DNA of 45,207 nucleotides, from contig NZ_JBQCZW010000020.1 of assembly GCF_052089425.1 (NCBI RefSeq), forward strand, positions 1 through 45,207. Direction: 5' to 3'. Each line of letters begins with the position of its first letter. Position 1 is the first letter of the stretch. Below are positions 6,600-15,325 of this stretch, one piece after another. The DNA is from Ancrocorticia sp052089425. GTDB taxonomy: Bacteria; Actinomycetota; Actinomycetes; Actinomycetales; Actinomycetaceae. A model generated the notes under the pieces. It did not search any database. It was not told the DNA's origin and saw nothing but the letters and a program-made list of their open reading frames with translations. The translations under genes were made by a program, and so were the position numbers.

Positions 6600-9152
6600 A
6601 TGGCAAAATTGCTCTACCGATTGGGACGATTCTCTGCGAAACGGGCGTGGACGGTGCTGGTCACATGGCTAGTACTGCTCGCTATCGCGGGGGGCGGATT
6701 TGCCATCGGGTTCAAAGGACTTGTTGATAGCTTTGATATCCCCGATACAGATTCTGGGGATATCGTTGCGGAGCTTGAGGAGAAGCTCCCCGATTTTAGT
6801 GGCGCATCCGGATCGGTGGTGTTCCACACCGAAAATGGTGAAGCCTTTACAGACGAGCAGACCGAGGCAATCGGGACGCTCGTTGGCGGCCTAGAAGACC
6901 TTCCAAACGTGGCCTCTGCCGTTGAACCGTTCAGTACGGAAGCGATGAGGGCCACGCAGGCCGAACAAATGGAATCGGGCGCCTCTCAGATTGAGGAGGG
7001 GCAGGCGGAACTGACCGCCGCCCGTGACCAGCTGGATGAAGGCCAAGCTCAGCTCGATGCCGGACGCGACCAGCTGGATGAGGCTCAGGCCGAACTGGAT
7101 ACTCAACTCGAACAAGCACAGGCCGCGGGCTACCCCACAGATCAGCTGGAGGCCGGTCAGGCACAGCTTGATGAGCAATACGGTGAACTCGATGCCCAGC
7201 AGGAGCAGATTGATTCAGGCCTAGCCGAAATTGAAGGTGGGCAAGAACAGATCGATGCACAGACCCATCAGCTCGATGTAGGCCAAGATCTGCTGGGAAT
7301 GGCCGATGAGTACAGCCTCGTTTCCGAGGATGGGTCCGCTGCCATCGCAAGTGTCTCCTTTGATGAACAGCTCATGGACCTTCCACAGGAATCGAAGCAA
7401 GGGCTGGTCGATTACCTATCCGATAACGCGGTGGATGGTGTGAAGGCTGACGTCTCCAATGAGATCGTCCAAACCATTCCTGAAATCTTCGGCATCAACG
7501 AAGTGCTCGGTGTGCTGGTTGCAGGCCTTGTTCTGATCGTTGTTCTGGGTTCGTGGCTTGCTGCTACCTTCCCAATCGTGACGGCCGTGACCGGCGTTGG
7601 TATCGCTACCCTCGCGTCTCTCGCGTTCTCCGGCACGATCCAAATGACGTCCGTGACCCCAGTGTTTGGCGTGATGCTGGGCCTCGCGGTTGGAATTGAC
7701 TACTCTCTCTTCATCTTGAACCGCCACCGCCGCCAGCTCATGGCGGGTAAGGAAGTCCATGATTCGATTGGGCTGGCCAACGGCACCGCAGGTACGGCCG
7801 TGGTGTTCGCGGCTTCGACCGTTGTTGTGGCTCTTCTGGCCCTCAACGTCACGGGTATTCCATTCCTCGGCCTCATGGGAACAGTTGGCGCCGTCAGCGT
7901 GGCCATTGCGGCACTACTCGCGGTGACGGCAACGCCAGCACTTCTGGGCTTGGCTGGCGAGCGAATGCTCGGAAAGAAGGCTCGCGCCAAGCTTGAGGCA
8001 CGGCGCGATGGTACGGGCAAGCCCCGAAAGAATTCTCCCGCGCGTGCGATGAAAACGTGGAAGTCCGTGGTTCGGACGATCGTTGGCGTGGTGGTACTGG
8101 GAGTCATTGCTATCCCGGCGCTCTCGATGCGGTTGGGGTTGCCAGCAGGAGACGCCCAGCCCGAGGATTCGACGGCCTATCAGGCGTATGAAACCATCGA
8201 GCAGGAGTTCGGTGCGGGCGCTAACTCGATGTTGATTGCCACAGCCGATCTTCCAGCTGGCATGGACGAAGGCGAAACGCTTGACGCCCAGCTTGATATC
8301 GCCTCGGCTCTCTACGATCAGGACGGCGTGGTGGCGGTTGCGCCCATCGCGGTGTCGGATGATGGCGAGCTTGCCGCCTTCCAAGTGGTGCCAACGGGTG
8401 GCCCGAACGATGCATCAACCACGGATCTTGTCCATCAGCTTCGGGACCTGCCCGCCGTGGACGGGCAATACGAACTCGGCGTTGCGGGACAGGCTGCTGT
8501 GAACATCGATATTTCTCAGGGCTTGAACGATGCGTTGCCGCTGTATCTGGCCGTGGTTGTTGGCATCTCGCTGATTATCATGATCGTTGTGTTCCGCTCG
8601 CTGCTAGTACCGCTGGTGGCAACGCTGGGCTTCGTGCTCTCGCTGTTCGCCACCTACGGAGTGGTGACCGCAGTGTTCCAGTGGGGCTGGCTGAGCACCA
8701 TATTCGCGGTGACCAACCCGGCGCCTCTCTTGGCGTTCCTGCCGATCATCTTGGTGGGAATCCTGTTCGGGCTGGCAATGGACTACCAGCTGTTCCTTGC
8801 CACCGGAATGCGCGAGGCATACGTTGAGGGCGCTCCAGCGCGGGTTGCCGTGTCACAGGGGTACCGCTCCGGACGCCGCGTGGTGACTGCCGCGGCACTC
8901 ATCATGATTTCGGTGTTCGCGCGCTTCGTGGCCTCGGTTGCTTCCATGATTAAGTCAATTGGGCTGGGGCTGGCCGTTGGCGTTCTGCTGGACGCCTTCG
9001 TGGTGCGCATGTGGATCATGCCGGCTGTCATGACGCTGCTGGGTGAATCCGCGTGGTGGCTACCGAAGTGGCTGGATCGCATCCTGCCCCGTGTCGATGT
9101 TGAAGGTTCTCAGCTGGAGGGTAATGACCTCTCCGATACCTTGAACACATAG
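6600..9152 (+). CDS. MMPL-family RND exporter with periplasm-side coiled coil
   Basis: Large inner-membrane protein of 850 aa, expected to use proton motive force to export lipids or drugs. A membrane segment near residues 17-38 is followed by a long extracytoplasmic region in which a Gln/Leu/Asp-rich heptad-like repeat (about residues 120-230, units such as GQAQLD and QLDEGQ) should form a coiled coil. Two blocks of membrane helices follow (about 300-450 and 640-830); the first contains GLAVGIDYSLFILNRHR and the second GLAMDYQLFLATGMREAY, the two MMPL-domain signatures. The ATG at 6600 gives the usual MAKLLYRLGRFSAKRAW beginning. It is divergent from its probable TetR repressor. The substrate is unknown. 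Confidence 0.93.
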   Translation: MAKLLYRLGRFSAKRAWTVLVTWLVLLAIAGGGFAIGFKGLVDSFDIPDTDSGDIVAELEEKLPDFSGASGSVVFHTENGEAFTDEQTEAIGTLVGGLEDLPNVASAVEPFSTEAMRATQAEQMESGASQIEEGQAELTAARDQLDEGQAQLDAGRDQLDEAQAELDTQLEQAQAAGYPTDQLEAGQAQLDEQYGELDAQQEQIDSGLAEIEGGQEQIDAQTHQLDVGQDLLGMADEYSLVSEDGSAAIASVSFDEQLMDLPQESKQGLVDYLSDNAVDGVKADVSNEIVQTIPEIFGINEVLGVLVAGLVLIVVLGSWLAATFPIVTAVTGVGIATLASLAFSGTIQMTSVTPVFGVMLGLAVGIDYSLFILNRHRRQLMAGKEVHDSIGLANGTAGTAVVFAASTVVVALLALNVTGIPFLGLMGTVGAVSVAIAALLAVTATPALLGLAGERMLGKKARAKLEARRDGTGKPRKNSPARAMKTWKSVVRTIVGVVVLGVIAIPALSMRLGLPAGDAQPEDSTAYQAYETIEQEFGAGANSMLIATADLPAGMDEGETLDAQLDIASALYDQDGVVAVAPIAVSDDGELAAFQVVPTGGPNDASTTDLVHQLRDLPAVDGQYELGVAGQAAVNIDISQGLNDALPLYLAVVVGISLIIMIVVFRSLLVPLVATLGFVLSLFATYGVVTAVFQWGWLSTIFAVTNPAPLLAFLPIILVGILFGLAMDYQLFLATGMREAYVEGAPARVAVSQGYRSGRRVVTAAALIMISVFARFVASVASMIKSIGLGLAVGVLLDAFVVRMWIMPAVMTLLGESAWWLPKWLDRILPRVDVEGSQLEGNDLSDTLNT

Positions 9153-9192
9153 TGGTCTGCTGATCTCGGGGTATATCTCCGGGTGGCATAAG

Positions 9193-9223
9193 AATGGAGG
9201 GGGAACGCCGTTCCCCCTCCATT
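9193..9223. terminator. Bidirectional terminator
   Basis: aatggagggggaa (9193-9205) and ttccccctccatt (9211-9223) form a perfect 13-bp stem with a 5-nt loop. It lies between the convergent ends of the MMPL gene and the minus-strand gene at 9247. Confidence 0.85.
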
Positions 9224-9246
9224 TGCGTTTACGCGACTGTGGCCGC

Positions 9247-9585
9247 TTACTCCAAGCGCCACCTCGGCCGCCGCCCCGATCCTCCGGGATCAACGAGTAG
9301 AACGGCGACAGGCGGATCAATGGGAAATTGAAGGCCCTGCGTACGTGCAATGTGTGCAGCGGCGCGGCGCCGATCCCCTTCCTCCGTACGTAATCCCGGA
9401 ATCCTCGGAGCTACGGTGATGATGGCCATACGGATCTCGCCGCGGATTCCGGTGCCGTCAGCTGGCTGGGGTGCACGTCCGGGCCTAGAGCGACGAATCA
9501 TCACAAGAATGAACACTCCTAGCCCTCCCAGCGCTAAGACGAACCCGACCCCTGCGAGAATGAACAGCACGACGGCTGAGTTCAC
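9247..9585 (-). CDS. Small single-pass membrane protein, unknown function
   Basis: Predicted 112-aa protein starting with GTG 3 nt after the stop of the PTS permease, with aagggg as a possible ribosome site. Residues 4-30 (AVVLFILAGVGFVLALGGLG and following) form one membrane segment. The rest is a basic, Pro/Arg-rich domain with IRMAIITVAPRIPGL and PPVAVLLVDPGG. I do not recognise the family. Its position suggests translational coupling to the PTS gene, so it may be a partner or a passenger; a cytoplasmic C-terminus is expected from the Arg-rich stretch after the helix. Confidence 0.6.
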   Translation of the reverse strand: MNSAVVLFILAGVGFVLALGGLGVFILVMIRRSRPGRAPQPADGTGIRGEIRMAIITVAPRIPGLRTEEGDRRRAAAHIARTQGLQFPIDPPVAVLLVDPGGSGRRPRWRLE

Positions 9586-9588
9586 GAT

Positions 9589-11388
9589 TTACCCCTTCGG
9601 TGTGACCTTCAAGAGATCTGCGCCCTCAGCAACCGTTCCCGTGGCGTCCTGTTGAACGGAGGCGAACTTCCGATGATTCGTCACGATCACGGGGGTAATG
9701 GGTGAATATCCGGAACGCTTGATTTCTTCGATATCGAAGGTTGCCAGCAGCTGGCCGGCAGTGACCTGATCGCCCTTCTTCACCTTGATGTCAAAGCCCC
9801 TACCCTCCATGTTGACGGTATCCAAGCCGATGTGAATGAGCAGTTCAACGCCCGAATCCAAGCGCAGGCCCACCGCATGCCCGGTAGGGAAGGTGAGAAT
9901 CACTGTGCCAGTGGCCGGAGCCACCACGCGTCCCGAACTGGGATCGATTCCAACGCCTTGNNNNNNNNNNNNNNNNNNNNNNNNNNNNNNNNNNNNNNNN
10001 NNNNNNNNNNNNNNNNNNNNNNNNNNNNNNNNNNNNNNNNNNNNNNNNNNNNNNNNNNNNGCGCGCTTGAGTTCGGCCTCATCTACTTGAGACAGGTCCC
10101 CAAGCTGGAGGCGAAGCCGGGTGGCGCAGTTGTCCAGATCCGTAATGTTGTCCTTACCGCCCAGTCCCTTGATGAATCCGGTTGCGGTGGCAAGGTAGGG
10201 ATCTTCGCCGGTGCCACCGCTGACGGTAGGAACGGCATCATCATCCTCGCGTCCGGGAGTTTTCAAGTCGAGCTTTAGGATAAGGAAGCGGAACACGAAG
10301 AAGTAGATAACAAACCATACGAGGCCCATGACGATCAGCAGCCACGGGTTTTGTGCCATGGGGTTCACCCATCCAAGGACCACATCGATGAACCCTCCGG
10401 AGAAGCCAAAGCCCATCCGCACAGGCAGGATGAAGCTGATGGCCATCGAGATTCCCATGAACAACGCGTGCACCACGTACAGCGCCGGCGCCAAGAACAT
10501 GAAGGAGAATTCCAGCGGCTCGGTAACGCCCACAAAGAACGAGGAAACGGAGGCCGAGAGGAGCAGGCCGGCCGCCACCTTTCTCTTGTTGGACTTGGCC
10601 GTGACATACATGGCTAATGCCGCCCCTGGCAATCCGAACATCATGACGGGGAAGAATCCCGTCATGTACTGCCCCGTCACGCCGTAGGTGCCGGTTGCGT
10701 TGAGGAAGTTGTTGAGATCGTTAATCCCGGCCACATCGAACCAGAACACGGAGTTCAGCGCGTGATGCAGGCCGAGCGGGATCAGCATGCGGTTAAAGAA
10801 GCCGTACAGCCCAGCCCCGAGTGGGCCGAGCGTCAGGATGAATTCGCCGAAGCTGACTAACCCGGTGTAGACCAGCGGCCACACGAAGAACAAGATAGCG
10901 CCGGTGATCAGCGACATCCCGGCGGCAACGATGGCCACAGATCGCCTGCCAGAGAAGAAGGACAGCGCGTCCGGCAACCGGGTGTTCCTGAACCGATTAT
11001 AGGAATAGGCACCGATCAGGCCGGCGATAATTCCAATGAACACATTGTCAACAACCCCGAACGCGGGATTAACATTTTCCACGTCAGTGTGCTGGAAAGC
11101 TGCTACGGTTTCCGGCTTCAAGAGTGTCTGCATCGTTAGCCACGAGACGAGGCCGGCAAGTGCCGATGTGCCATCCGATTTGACGGCCATTCCAATGGAG
11201 ACGCCAACGGCGAAGAGAATCGGGATGTTATCTAGGAGCGCGCCTCCCGCTGCTGCGAGGAAGGCTTGGACGACGTTTTCTCCGGCAACATTTTCAATCC
11301 AATACGCGATGCCCACCAGTATTGCGGCTACGGGAAGCACCGCAACTGGGAGCATGAAGGATTTGCCGAGATTTTGCATAAACTTCAT
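9589..11388 (-). CDS. nagE: PTS N-acetylglucosamine/glucose-type permease, EIICBA (interrupted by assembly gap)
   Basis: Membrane sugar permease that phosphorylates its substrate on entry. EIIC (about residues 1-370) contains PLGLHHALNSVFWF and FGLPGAALAMY and ends with the NagE-like linker LKTPGRED. EIIB begins around 400 with the phospho-Cys motif DNCATRLRL. EIIA near the C-terminus has the phospho-His motif LLIHIGLDTVNMEGRGF. A run of 100 N at 9961-10060 falls between EIIB and EIIA. The missing end of EIIB, the linker and the start of EIIA should need roughly 80-100 residues, so 100 is probably a placeholder size. The start has aggag 6 nt before ATG. The sequence is closest in memory to NagE, but glucose specificity is possible. 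Confidence 0.88.
   Translation of the reverse strand: MKFMQNLGKSFMLPVAVLPVAAILVGIAYWIENVAGENVVQAFLAAAGGALLDNIPILFAVGVSIGMAVKSDGTSALAGLVSWLTMQTLLKPETVAAFQHTDVENVNPAFGVVDNVFIGIIAGLIGAYSYNRFRNTRLPDALSFFSGRRSVAIVAAGMSLITGAILFFVWPLVYTGLVSFGEFILTLGPLGAGLYGFFNRMLIPLGLHHALNSVFWFDVAGINDLNNFLNATGTYGVTGQYMTGFFPVMMFGLPGAALAMYVTAKSNKRKVAAGLLLSASVSSFFVGVTEPLEFSFMFLAPALYVVHALFMGISMAISFILPVRMGFGFSGGFIDVVLGWVNPMAQNPWLLIVMGLVWFVIYFFVFRFLILKLDLKTPGREDDDAVPTVSGGTGEDPYLATATGFIKGLGGKDNITDLDNCATRLRLQLGDLSQVDEAELKRXXXXXXXXXXXXXXXXXXXXXXXXXXXXXXXXXXQGVGIDPSSGRVVAPATGTVILTFPTGHAVGLRLDSGVELLIHIGLDTVNMEGRGFDIKVKKGDQVTAGQLLATFDIEEIKRSGYSPITPVIVTNHRKFASVQQDATGTVAEGADLLKVTPKG
9961..10060. other. Assembly gap (100 N)
   Basis: Exactly 100 unknown bases, a common scaffold placeholder, lie inside the PTS permease gene between the EIIB and EIIA parts. 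The true gap length is unknown. Confidence 0.99.
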
Positions 11389-11574
11389 GAAATCTCCTGT
11401 GTGAAAAACTCTTCCCTGAAGTATGTCACGCGTGGAGGGGCCTTGTGTGATGCTGTTACGATGTCTTGGTCATGAACGCGAACTCGTGTGAGCGCGTACG
11501 GTGAACAGATTTCACCCGTTCAGGCAATGCAACTGAACTCGATCGTCGCCACCAATGCGGCGAGAACGGAAAGT

Positions 11575-12450
11575 ATGAAGAGGCACTATGCACTCTTACC
11601 TGTCATTGCACTAGCCCTAGGGGCATGTTCGTCCGGAGAAGCGGCGGACAACGAAGAAAACGGTGATAAAAAAGAAATAACAATCGCTGCTGTGGAAGGT
11701 TGGGACGATACGGTCGCCAGCAGTGAGCTGTGGAAGGCAGTCCTCAACGAAAAGGGCTATGACGCGGAGGTTGAGTACGTCAACGTCACCACCGCGTTTG
11801 CCGGAGTGGCCGAAGGAGAATACGATCTGTACCTCGGATCGTGGCTACCCACCACCCACGCGGATTATTACGAGAACTACGGCGATCAGATGGAGAATCT
11901 GGGGGCGTGGAACGATGAGGCAGTCAACACGGTTGCCGTAGCCGCAGATTCACCCATCGATACGATTCCGGAGTTACTGGAACACGCGGATGAATTCGAC
12001 AACCGGATTGTCGGAATCGAACCGGGCGCTGGCCTGACACTGATGATGGAAGAAGAGGTGATTCCCACCTACGGCCTCGAGTCTATGGAGTTCGTGACGT
12101 CATCATCGGCCGCAATGCTTGCTGAGCTAGATACAGCGTTGGCCAACGATGAGAATATCGCCGTCACACTGTGGCAGCCTCATTGGGCATATGGCACCTA
12201 CGATCTCAAGAACCTCGAGGATCCCGAGGGTGCTCTGGGCGAGCCGGAGGAGATCACTGCGCTTGCATCACAGGACCTGCGCGAGGAAGCCCCGCAGCTA
12301 GTTGGATGGATCGAGAACTTCGAGATGGACATGGACATGTTTGGTGAGCTTCAGGCAGCCATGTTTGCCGAGGACGCCACCGATTATGAACCGGGCCTCA
12401 ACGAATGGATCGATGAGAATCGGGATTGGGTGGACGGCTTAACCGAGTAG
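11575..12450 (+). CDS. Glycine betaine/proline-betaine ABC transporter substrate-binding lipoprotein
   Basis: Predicted 291-aa lipoprotein: the signal peptide ends at the lipobox LGAC with lipidated Cys at residue 18. The OpuAC-type domain follows, with EGWDDTVASSELW at its start and Trp-rich elements YLGSWLPTTHADYY and TLWQPHWAY that supply the aromatic cage for the trimethylammonium group. The ATG at 11575 gives a complete signal peptide; the longer frame from 11488 would bury it. The mature N-terminus is Asp/Glu/Asn-rich. No permease or ATPase gene of the same system adjoins it; the PTS gene is divergent upstream and a terminator follows. Its membrane partner must be encoded elsewhere. Confidence 0.92.
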   Translation: MKRHYALLPVIALALGACSSGEAADNEENGDKKEITIAAVEGWDDTVASSELWKAVLNEKGYDAEVEYVNVTTAFAGVAEGEYDLYLGSWLPTTHADYYENYGDQMENLGAWNDEAVNTVAVAADSPIDTIPELLEHADEFDNRIVGIEPGAGLTLMMEEEVIPTYGLESMEFVTSSSAAMLAELDTALANDENIAVTLWQPHWAYGTYDLKNLEDPEGALGEPEEITALASQDLREEAPQLVGWIENFEMDMDMFGELQAAMFAEDATDYEPGLNEWIDENRDWVDGLTE

Positions 12451-12464
12451 TCTCCTGAACCAAT

Positions 12465-12499
12465 GAAACGGTGGGCGTGCTGGGCACGCCCACCGTTTC
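12465..12499. terminator. Bidirectional terminator
   Basis: A 16-bp perfect stem (gaaacggtgggcgtgc at 12465-12480 with its complement at 12484-12499) and a 3-nt loop lie between the convergent betaine-binding protein and class I aldolase genes. Confidence 0.9.
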
Positions 12500-12522
12500 G
12501 TATGTACCGCCTGTTCGAGCGT

Positions 12523-13410
12523 CTAGGTTGCCGATGCCTCAGCGATGGATCCGATCGATGCGCCCAAGCGTGAATCGAATTCCTCTGGGCTCATCGCTTC
12601 CGTCAGCCCTTCGGTGAGTGCTCGCGAGAAGCTGGCGATAAGGCCATGGTTGGCAGCCAACCGCCTGTTGGCCTCCTCGCGGCTGTATCCGCCCGATAGC
12701 GCCACAACCCTCAGGACGTTGGGGTTTTCGATAAGGGGGCTGTACAAGTTGTCCACACTGGGGATCGTCAGCTTGAACATGACGGGTAAATCGAAGTGTT
12801 TCGTCGCCAGATTCTTCGAAATCTCCTCGAAGAGGATCTGCTCGCACTGCTCCTTGTCCGAGGCATTGATATCCACCTCCGGCTCAATAATGGGGACAAG
12901 TCCCGCGTGGGTGATCTGCTCAGCCAGTGCAAACTGCTGCGTCACGTTTGCCGCGATGCCATCGCTGTTGGCCTCCTGAATCACCGAGCGCATCTTTGTC
13001 CCGAAGATATGAGCATCATTCGCTCTGGCCAGGAGATCATCAAGATCGGGGATGGGCTTCATGAGCCGCACGCCGTCGCTTGCATCGTCGAGACCCTTGT
13101 CCACCTTCAGGATGGGAAGAATGTTCTTGTCCTCCCAGAGATAATCGGCGGCTGGTTTTCCTGCGAACGTGCGGTCCATCGTCTTTTCGAAGAGGATCGC
13201 GGCGAGGATGTGTTGACCGGTAAACGCCGGACTGGTCACGATGCGCTCGCGCATCTGATGCACAAGGTCGAACATCTCGGCCTCGTTGCCGTATCTGTCT
13301 TCGTCTATTCCGTAGAGCTTGAGTGCGCGGGGTGTGCTGCCGCCGCTCTGATCCAAAGCGGCGATAAATCCTTTACCAGCACTCATTCGTTCAAATTGCG
13401 TGTTGACCAT
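12523..13410 (-). CDS. fda: Fructose-bisphosphate aldolase, class I
   Basis: Schiff-base aldolase of 295 aa that interconverts fructose 1,6-bisphosphate with glyceraldehyde 3-phosphate and dihydroxyacetone phosphate in glycolysis. Family signatures are FIAALDQSGGSTPRALKLYG near the start, LPILKVDKGL, PIIEPEVDI (179-ish) and the Schiff-base lysine K213 in VMFKLTIPS. No metal-binding His cluster is present, as expected for class I. It starts with ATG 4 nt after taggaggaga. It is a single gene, with a strong terminator beyond its 3' end. Together with the class II enzyme at 3270 the organism has two unrelated aldolase families. Confidence 0.95.
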   Translation of the reverse strand: MVNTQFERMSAGKGFIAALDQSGGSTPRALKLYGIDEDRYGNEAEMFDLVHQMRERIVTSPAFTGQHILAAILFEKTMDRTFAGKPAADYLWEDKNILPILKVDKGLDDASDGVRLMKPIPDLDDLLARANDAHIFGTKMRSVIQEANSDGIAANVTQQFALAEQITHAGLVPIIEPEVDINASDKEQCEQILFEEISKNLATKHFDLPVMFKLTIPSVDNLYSPLIENPNVLRVVALSGGYSREEANRRLAANHGLIASFSRALTEGLTEAMSPEEFDSRLGASIGSIAEASAT

Positions 13411-13507
13411 GTCTCCTCCTAGGTGACACCCATCACTTTACTCTTGAGCTGATGGCGCCGAAAGAATTTTTGGCCTGAGCGAACCGTCGAAGGGCTCCGG
13501 CGTTTAG

Positions 13508-13513
13508 TAGTCT
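13508..13513 (+). promoter_or_regulatory. -10 box for a leaderless transcript
   Basis: TAGTCT ends exactly 7 nt before the GTG at 13520, which has no ribosome binding site. This fits transcription starting at the start codon. Confidence 0.5.
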
Positions 13514-13519
13514 TCAGGT

Positions 13520-14512
13520 GTGGATAATGTGATGTTGATTCTTAGTGCGGTCCTGTTGGCTCTGGGTATCGCCGGATTCGTGAGGGATCGGCGCCGGTTG
13601 CGCAATATCGTCTTTATTTTGTTCGGGTTGGGTACCGGGCTGATCGGCGTGATTATTCATACCGACGACGGAACCGGCGCAAGCCTGCCCGTTGCCATCG
13701 TTCTGATTGCCCTTGCTGCGGCACCCGTGATCGGCTACCCGGTCCTCACCGTATTCCTGTTGGTCAACGGGGTCACCATGATTCGGCGCGAGAGGCCCAG
13801 CTTTGGCAATCTCTTGTCACTCCTCGCTGGAATCGTATTGGTGGCGTTGCCGATTGGGGCCGTCGTCGTCGAAAAAATCCTTCCCGGCCACATCGCAAGT
13901 GCGATCACGACGGGACTGTTCGGGATAACTCTCTACTTCGCGTTCTTCTTCCTCGTCTTTCTCATCGCCTCCTACGCCTACCGGAAGGTACCCACGAAGC
14001 TGCGCGGCGGCTACGTGATTGTGCTCGGTTCCGGACTTCGTGGAACCACCGTTCCTCCCCTCCTAGCGGCGCGACTGGAGAAGGGAATCGAGGCGGCCAA
14101 GCCTGCCGCAACGATCATTCCCAGTGGAGGGCAAGGGCCGGGAGAAGCGATCAGCGAAGGCGAAGGGATGGCCCGCTACTTGAGGGAACGCGGGATCGAT
14201 GAATCGCGGATCATGATCGAGGACCAGGCGCGTAACACCCGTGAGAATCTCGAGTTCTCTCGGAAGCTCCTTCCCAGTCCGGATACTGCGGTGATTGTGG
14301 CAACCAACAGCTATCACGTGTTCCGCTCGGCCATGCTCACCCGCCAGTTGGGGATGAATGCTCAGGTGGTTGGAGCAAAGACGGCCCGGTACTACGTTCC
14401 GAGCGCCTTCCTCCGCGAGTTTGCAGCAGTCATCAAGTACTCGTTTGGACTCAACGTTACGTTCTTGGGCACGTGGACCATCATGGTCATCGCTCTGCTT
14501 GTGGCCAGCTAG
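13520..14512 (+). CDS. YdcF family (DUF218) membrane protein
   Basis: The 330-aa protein has an N-terminal half with about five hydrophobic segments (residues 5-150) and a C-terminal DUF218/YdcF domain that begins at GGYVIVLGSGLRG (about 163). It continues with IIPSGGQGPGEAISEGEGMARYL, IEDQARNTRENLEFS and ATNSYHVFRSAML, the typical motifs of SanA/YdcF proteins, which bind nucleotide-like ligands or affect the cell envelope. The exact reaction is not established. The start GTG has no ribosome site and TAGTCT sits 7 nt upstream, suggesting a leaderless mRNA. The Nif3 gene follows by 17 nt but has its own -10-like box. Confidence 0.85.
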   Translation: MDNVMLILSAVLLALGIAGFVRDRRRLRNIVFILFGLGTGLIGVIIHTDDGTGASLPVAIVLIALAAAPVIGYPVLTVFLLVNGVTMIRRERPSFGNLLSLLAGIVLVALPIGAVVVEKILPGHIASAITTGLFGITLYFAFFFLVFLIASYAYRKVPTKLRGGYVIVLGSGLRGTTVPPLLAARLEKGIEAAKPAATIIPSGGQGPGEAISEGEGMARYLRERGIDESRIMIEDQARNTRENLEFSRKLLPSPDTAVIVATNSYHVFRSAMLTRQLGMNAQVVGAKTARYYVPSAFLREFAAVIKYSFGLNVTFLGTWTIMVIALLVAS

Positions 14513-14516
14513 CCGG

Positions 14517-14522
14517 TACGGT
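14517..14522 (+). promoter_or_regulatory. -10 box for a leaderless transcript
   Basis: TACGGT ends 7 nt before the ATG at 14529. The weak purine stretch ggaag also lies there, so a conventional leader is not excluded. Confidence 0.35.
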
Positions 14523-14528
14523 GGAAGC

Positions 14529-15311
14529 ATGACTCTTCACGTAAGCGATGTTGTGGCGGCGCTGGAACGGCTGTTCCCTCTAGAGACGGCCGAAGCGTGG
14601 GATCACGTAGGCCTGTCCGTGGGCGAGCCACAAGCGCCCGTGCGTTCGATCGGATTCGCCGTGGATCCGTGTCAGGCCAGCGTGGGCGAGGCGGTGGAAC
14701 GCGGGGCGGACATGCTGATCACCCATCATCCGCTGTACCTGCGGGGAACCCATTCGGTTGCCACCACCACCGCAAAGGGGGCATGGACCAGCCGCCTCAT
14801 CAAGGAGGACGTTGCCCTCTACTCAGCCCACACGAACGCGGACGTTGCCGCTTCCACGCGTGCGCTCGCGGACCTGTTGGGCGTTGCGATCGAGCGGCCA
14901 CTCGACGAAGAGACGGGAATCGGTGGCGTGGGGACGATGGCTCCGCTGACGCTGCGCAAATTTGCTTCGCGGGTCAGCGCGGTTCTGCCAACCGTGCCCG
15001 CAGGAGTATTGGTAGGCGGAGATCCCGATCAAGTGGTGGAACGCGTGGCGATCTGTTCGGGTTCCGGGGATTCCCTCCTGGCAGCTGCAAACGGTGCTGG
15101 AGCGGATGTATACCTGACCGCTGATCTGCGGCATCATCCGGCAACCGATCACCTGTGGAACGGCGGGTGTGGGCTGGTGTGCGCCACGCATTGGGCAACA
15201 GAGTGGCCGTTGCTGGGCATCATGCGGGATAGCCTTCTGTCCGAACTTGCCGAGCATGTTGATTCCTACATATCGGAGATTCCAACGGACGCGTGGTTTG
15301 CGCGGCTGTGA
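14529..15311 (+). CDS. Nif3-like dinuclear metal centre protein
   Basis: Cytoplasmic protein of 260 aa of the NIF3/GCH1-type I family (YbgI, Rv2230c), which binds two metal ions; the role is uncertain, with GTP cyclohydrolase-like folds proposed. Conserved metal-site motifs are AEAWDHVGL (23-29), LITHHPLYLRG with H66 and H67, SAHTNAD near residue 103, and CATHWATEWPLL near the C-terminus. It lacks the large inserted domain seen in longer members. The ATG at 14529 gives the standard start; the frame open upstream lies inside the YdcF gene. The coiled-coil protein follows by 14 nt, the same pair as Rv2230c/Rv2229c. Confidence 0.92.
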   Translation: MTLHVSDVVAALERLFPLETAEAWDHVGLSVGEPQAPVRSIGFAVDPCQASVGEAVERGADMLITHHPLYLRGTHSVATTTAKGAWTSRLIKEDVALYSAHTNADVAASTRALADLLGVAIERPLDEETGIGGVGTMAPLTLRKFASRVSAVLPTVPAGVLVGGDPDQVVERVAICSGSGDSLLAAANGAGADVYLTADLRHHPATDHLWNGGCGLVCATHWATEWPLLGIMRDSLLSELAEHVDSYISEIPTDAWFARL

Positions 15312-15313
15312 GG

Positions 15314-15319
15314 TAGGCT
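15314..15319 (+). promoter_or_regulatory. -10 box for a leaderless transcript
   Basis: TAGGCT ends 7 nt before the ATG at 15326, and no ribosome binding site is present between them. Confidence 0.5.
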
Positions 15320-15325
15320 GCACAC

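Noticed and set aside
6950..7300. Repetitive stretch in the MMPL gene as a tandem repeat array
   Set aside because: It is a protein-level coiled-coil repeat (QLD-type units) with variable codons, not a DNA repeat array.
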